NCBI RefSeq assembly: GCF_025244725.1 | Contig: NZ_CP104203.1 | Location: 1,736,001-1,800,000 of the forward strand | Reading direction: 5' to 3' | Source of the DNA: Chryseobacterium oranimense | Lineage (GTDB): Bacteria; Bacteroidota; Bacteroidia; Flavobacteriales; Weeksellaceae | DNA length: 64,000 bases | Part shown: in pieces, positions 63,341-64,000 of the stretch | Layout: every line of letters begins with the position of its first letter | How positions within the stretch are numbered: position 1 is the first letter of the stretch | Position numbers and translations under genes: made by a program | Notes under the pieces: generated by a model | Told to the model about the DNA's origin: nothing | Database searches by the model: none | What the model saw: only the letters and a program-made list of their open reading frames with translations

Positions 63341-63505
63341 TTTTTACTATTTTAATCTATGTAAGGTAAAAAATTAAAATACTGAGTAGCTTAATAAAAA
63401 ATTAAATTTCAATTGATTATATAAATTAAAAATGGATAAATTATATCTGGTTATCATTATAATAACGAAATACAAAAGGATCAAAATCCTGGTTTATGTT
63501 TTAAG

Positions 63506-63570
63506 TTTTGGCTAAAGCCGTTGTATTGCCATTAAAATATAAAAGCGGGCTAAAGCCCGCTCCTATTGAA
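63506..63570 (-). repeat. two-hairpin GGCTTTAGCC module, copy 3
   Basis: On the minus strand it reads TTCAATAGG, CGGGCTTTAGCCCG, spacer, GGCTTTAGCCAAAA. It lies between the SLC45-like transporter end and the GMC gene start, in the upstream region of the GMC gene. Confidence 0.88.
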
Positions 63571-63639
63571 TTTTATTATAATAATGAATAAAAGATATTT
63601 AGATTTTCATTCTCTGATATCTAATTTCAAGATCGATTA

Positions 63640-64000
63640 TTAAAAATGTACCTGCTTAATTTCTTCTTCTATTTCCTTAGGGGTTTCGTCTTCTGACTTT
63701 ATAAAAATCATGGTAACGATGGCTCCAATCAGCATGCAGATACCTCCTACTACGATATAATCAATGGCCTGCTTTCCAAAAACACTACTTACGATCGGTC
63801 CTCCGAAAACCCCGTTGATAATTTGCGGGATGACAATAAAGAAATTGAAGATTCCCATATATACTCCCATCTTCTTTTGCGGGATAGAATCGATCAGCAT
63901 GGCATACGGCATTGCCAGAATACTTGCCCATGCAAACCCTAGCCCGATCATTGAAATCCATAAGCTATGGATATCTTTAATGAAATACATGGAAATTAAA
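63640..64000 (-). CDS. SLC45/GPH-like MFS sugar transporter, C-terminal fragment
   Basis: The gene runs off the right edge; the frame is open to the last base. The visible ~120 residues contain GLGFAWASILAMPYAMLIDSIP and KMGVYMGIFNFFIVIPQI, hallmarks of SLC45-like sucrose/maltose transporters in Bacteroidota, plus two more helices and an acidic tail. It probably imports a disaccharide. Any sugar-utilisation partners lie outside the window. Confidence 0.85.
   Translation of the reverse strand, partial: LISMYFIKDIHSLWISMIGLGFAWASILAMPYAMLIDSIPQKKMGVYMGIFNFFIVIPQIINGVFGGPIVSSVFGKQAIDYIVVGGICMLIGAIVTMIFIKSEDETPKEIEEEIKQVHF

Noticed and set aside
1-64000. tRNA or rRNA genes
   Set aside because: No cloverleaf-like or rRNA-like conserved stretches were recognised by eye; a covariance-model scan would be decisive.

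Overview
The window is a chromosomal segment of a Bacteroidota bacterium, most likely Flavobacteriia and close to Chryseobacterium. This placement is inferred from the AT-rich sequence, the -7 promoter boxes of the form TAnnTTTG, two proteins with C-terminal type IX secretion (T9SS) sorting domains, a fused SecDF, a CarboxypepD_reg/TonB-type outer-membrane barrel protein, and a Chryseobacterium-style bacteriocin-like leader peptide. I saw no rRNA, tRNA, CRISPR array, phage or transposase gene. Most genes are core metabolism and cell-envelope functions.

Layout. 1-8.1 kb: the end of an MHS-type transporter, two tiny membrane proteins, a transporter-domain histidine kinase (CbrA/CrbS-like) with a receiver-only response regulator, then propionyl-CoA and acetyl-CoA synthetases. 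This looks like a short-chain-acid sensing and activation locus. 8.5-14.7 kb: a small hypothetical protein, the (p)ppGpp synthetase/hydrolase with nhaA, a YihY protein, and two RNA methyltransferases (rlmH, trmL). 14.9-22.5 kb: a TPR protein, PAP2 phosphatase and TatA-type protein in one operon, a lipoprotein, a Tet-type efflux pump and secDF. 22.7-31.7 kb: a T9SS-sorted sugar dehydrogenase, hemN, an Asp-box protein, an amino-acid permease, pnuC with a GGFR-repeat lipoprotein, dapF and mltG. 31.9-39.3 kb: an outer-membrane barrel receptor, a small polysaccharide/nucleotide-sugar group (cytidylyltransferase, galE, an AT-rich membrane protein, DegT aminotransferase), and a T9SS-sorted subtilase. 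39.5-49.9 kb: ppc, small secreted proteins, an Fe-type alcohol dehydrogenase, an SGNH hydrolase, a DEAD-like helicase with a DEFD motif, an ABC1 kinase and a cold-shock protein. 50-64 kb: a 55-residue Cys-rich bacteriocin-like peptide, a GNAT-nitrilase fusion, the purine cluster purM-purN-purH-purD-guaA, an FMN reductase, pirin, an MFS/GMC-oxidoreductase pair, and the end of an SLC45-like transporter.

Intergenic DNA is unusually structured. Four copies share a CGGGCTTTAGCCCG hairpin core, three of them as a two-hairpin module. Several gaps carry long imperfect inverted repeats built from degenerate TTTCGGGTTTTGGG-type units. Intrinsic terminators are frequent. Several -7 boxes lie only 4-7 nt before the start codon, suggesting leaderless transcripts.

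The most interesting items are: the acetate/propionate-type sensor locus whose regulator has no output domain; a consensus promoter, 24-codon ORF and terminator placed ahead of the purine operon; the Cys-rich leader peptide gene; and the repeat families. All functional calls come from reading the sequence and from family knowledge. No database search was run.
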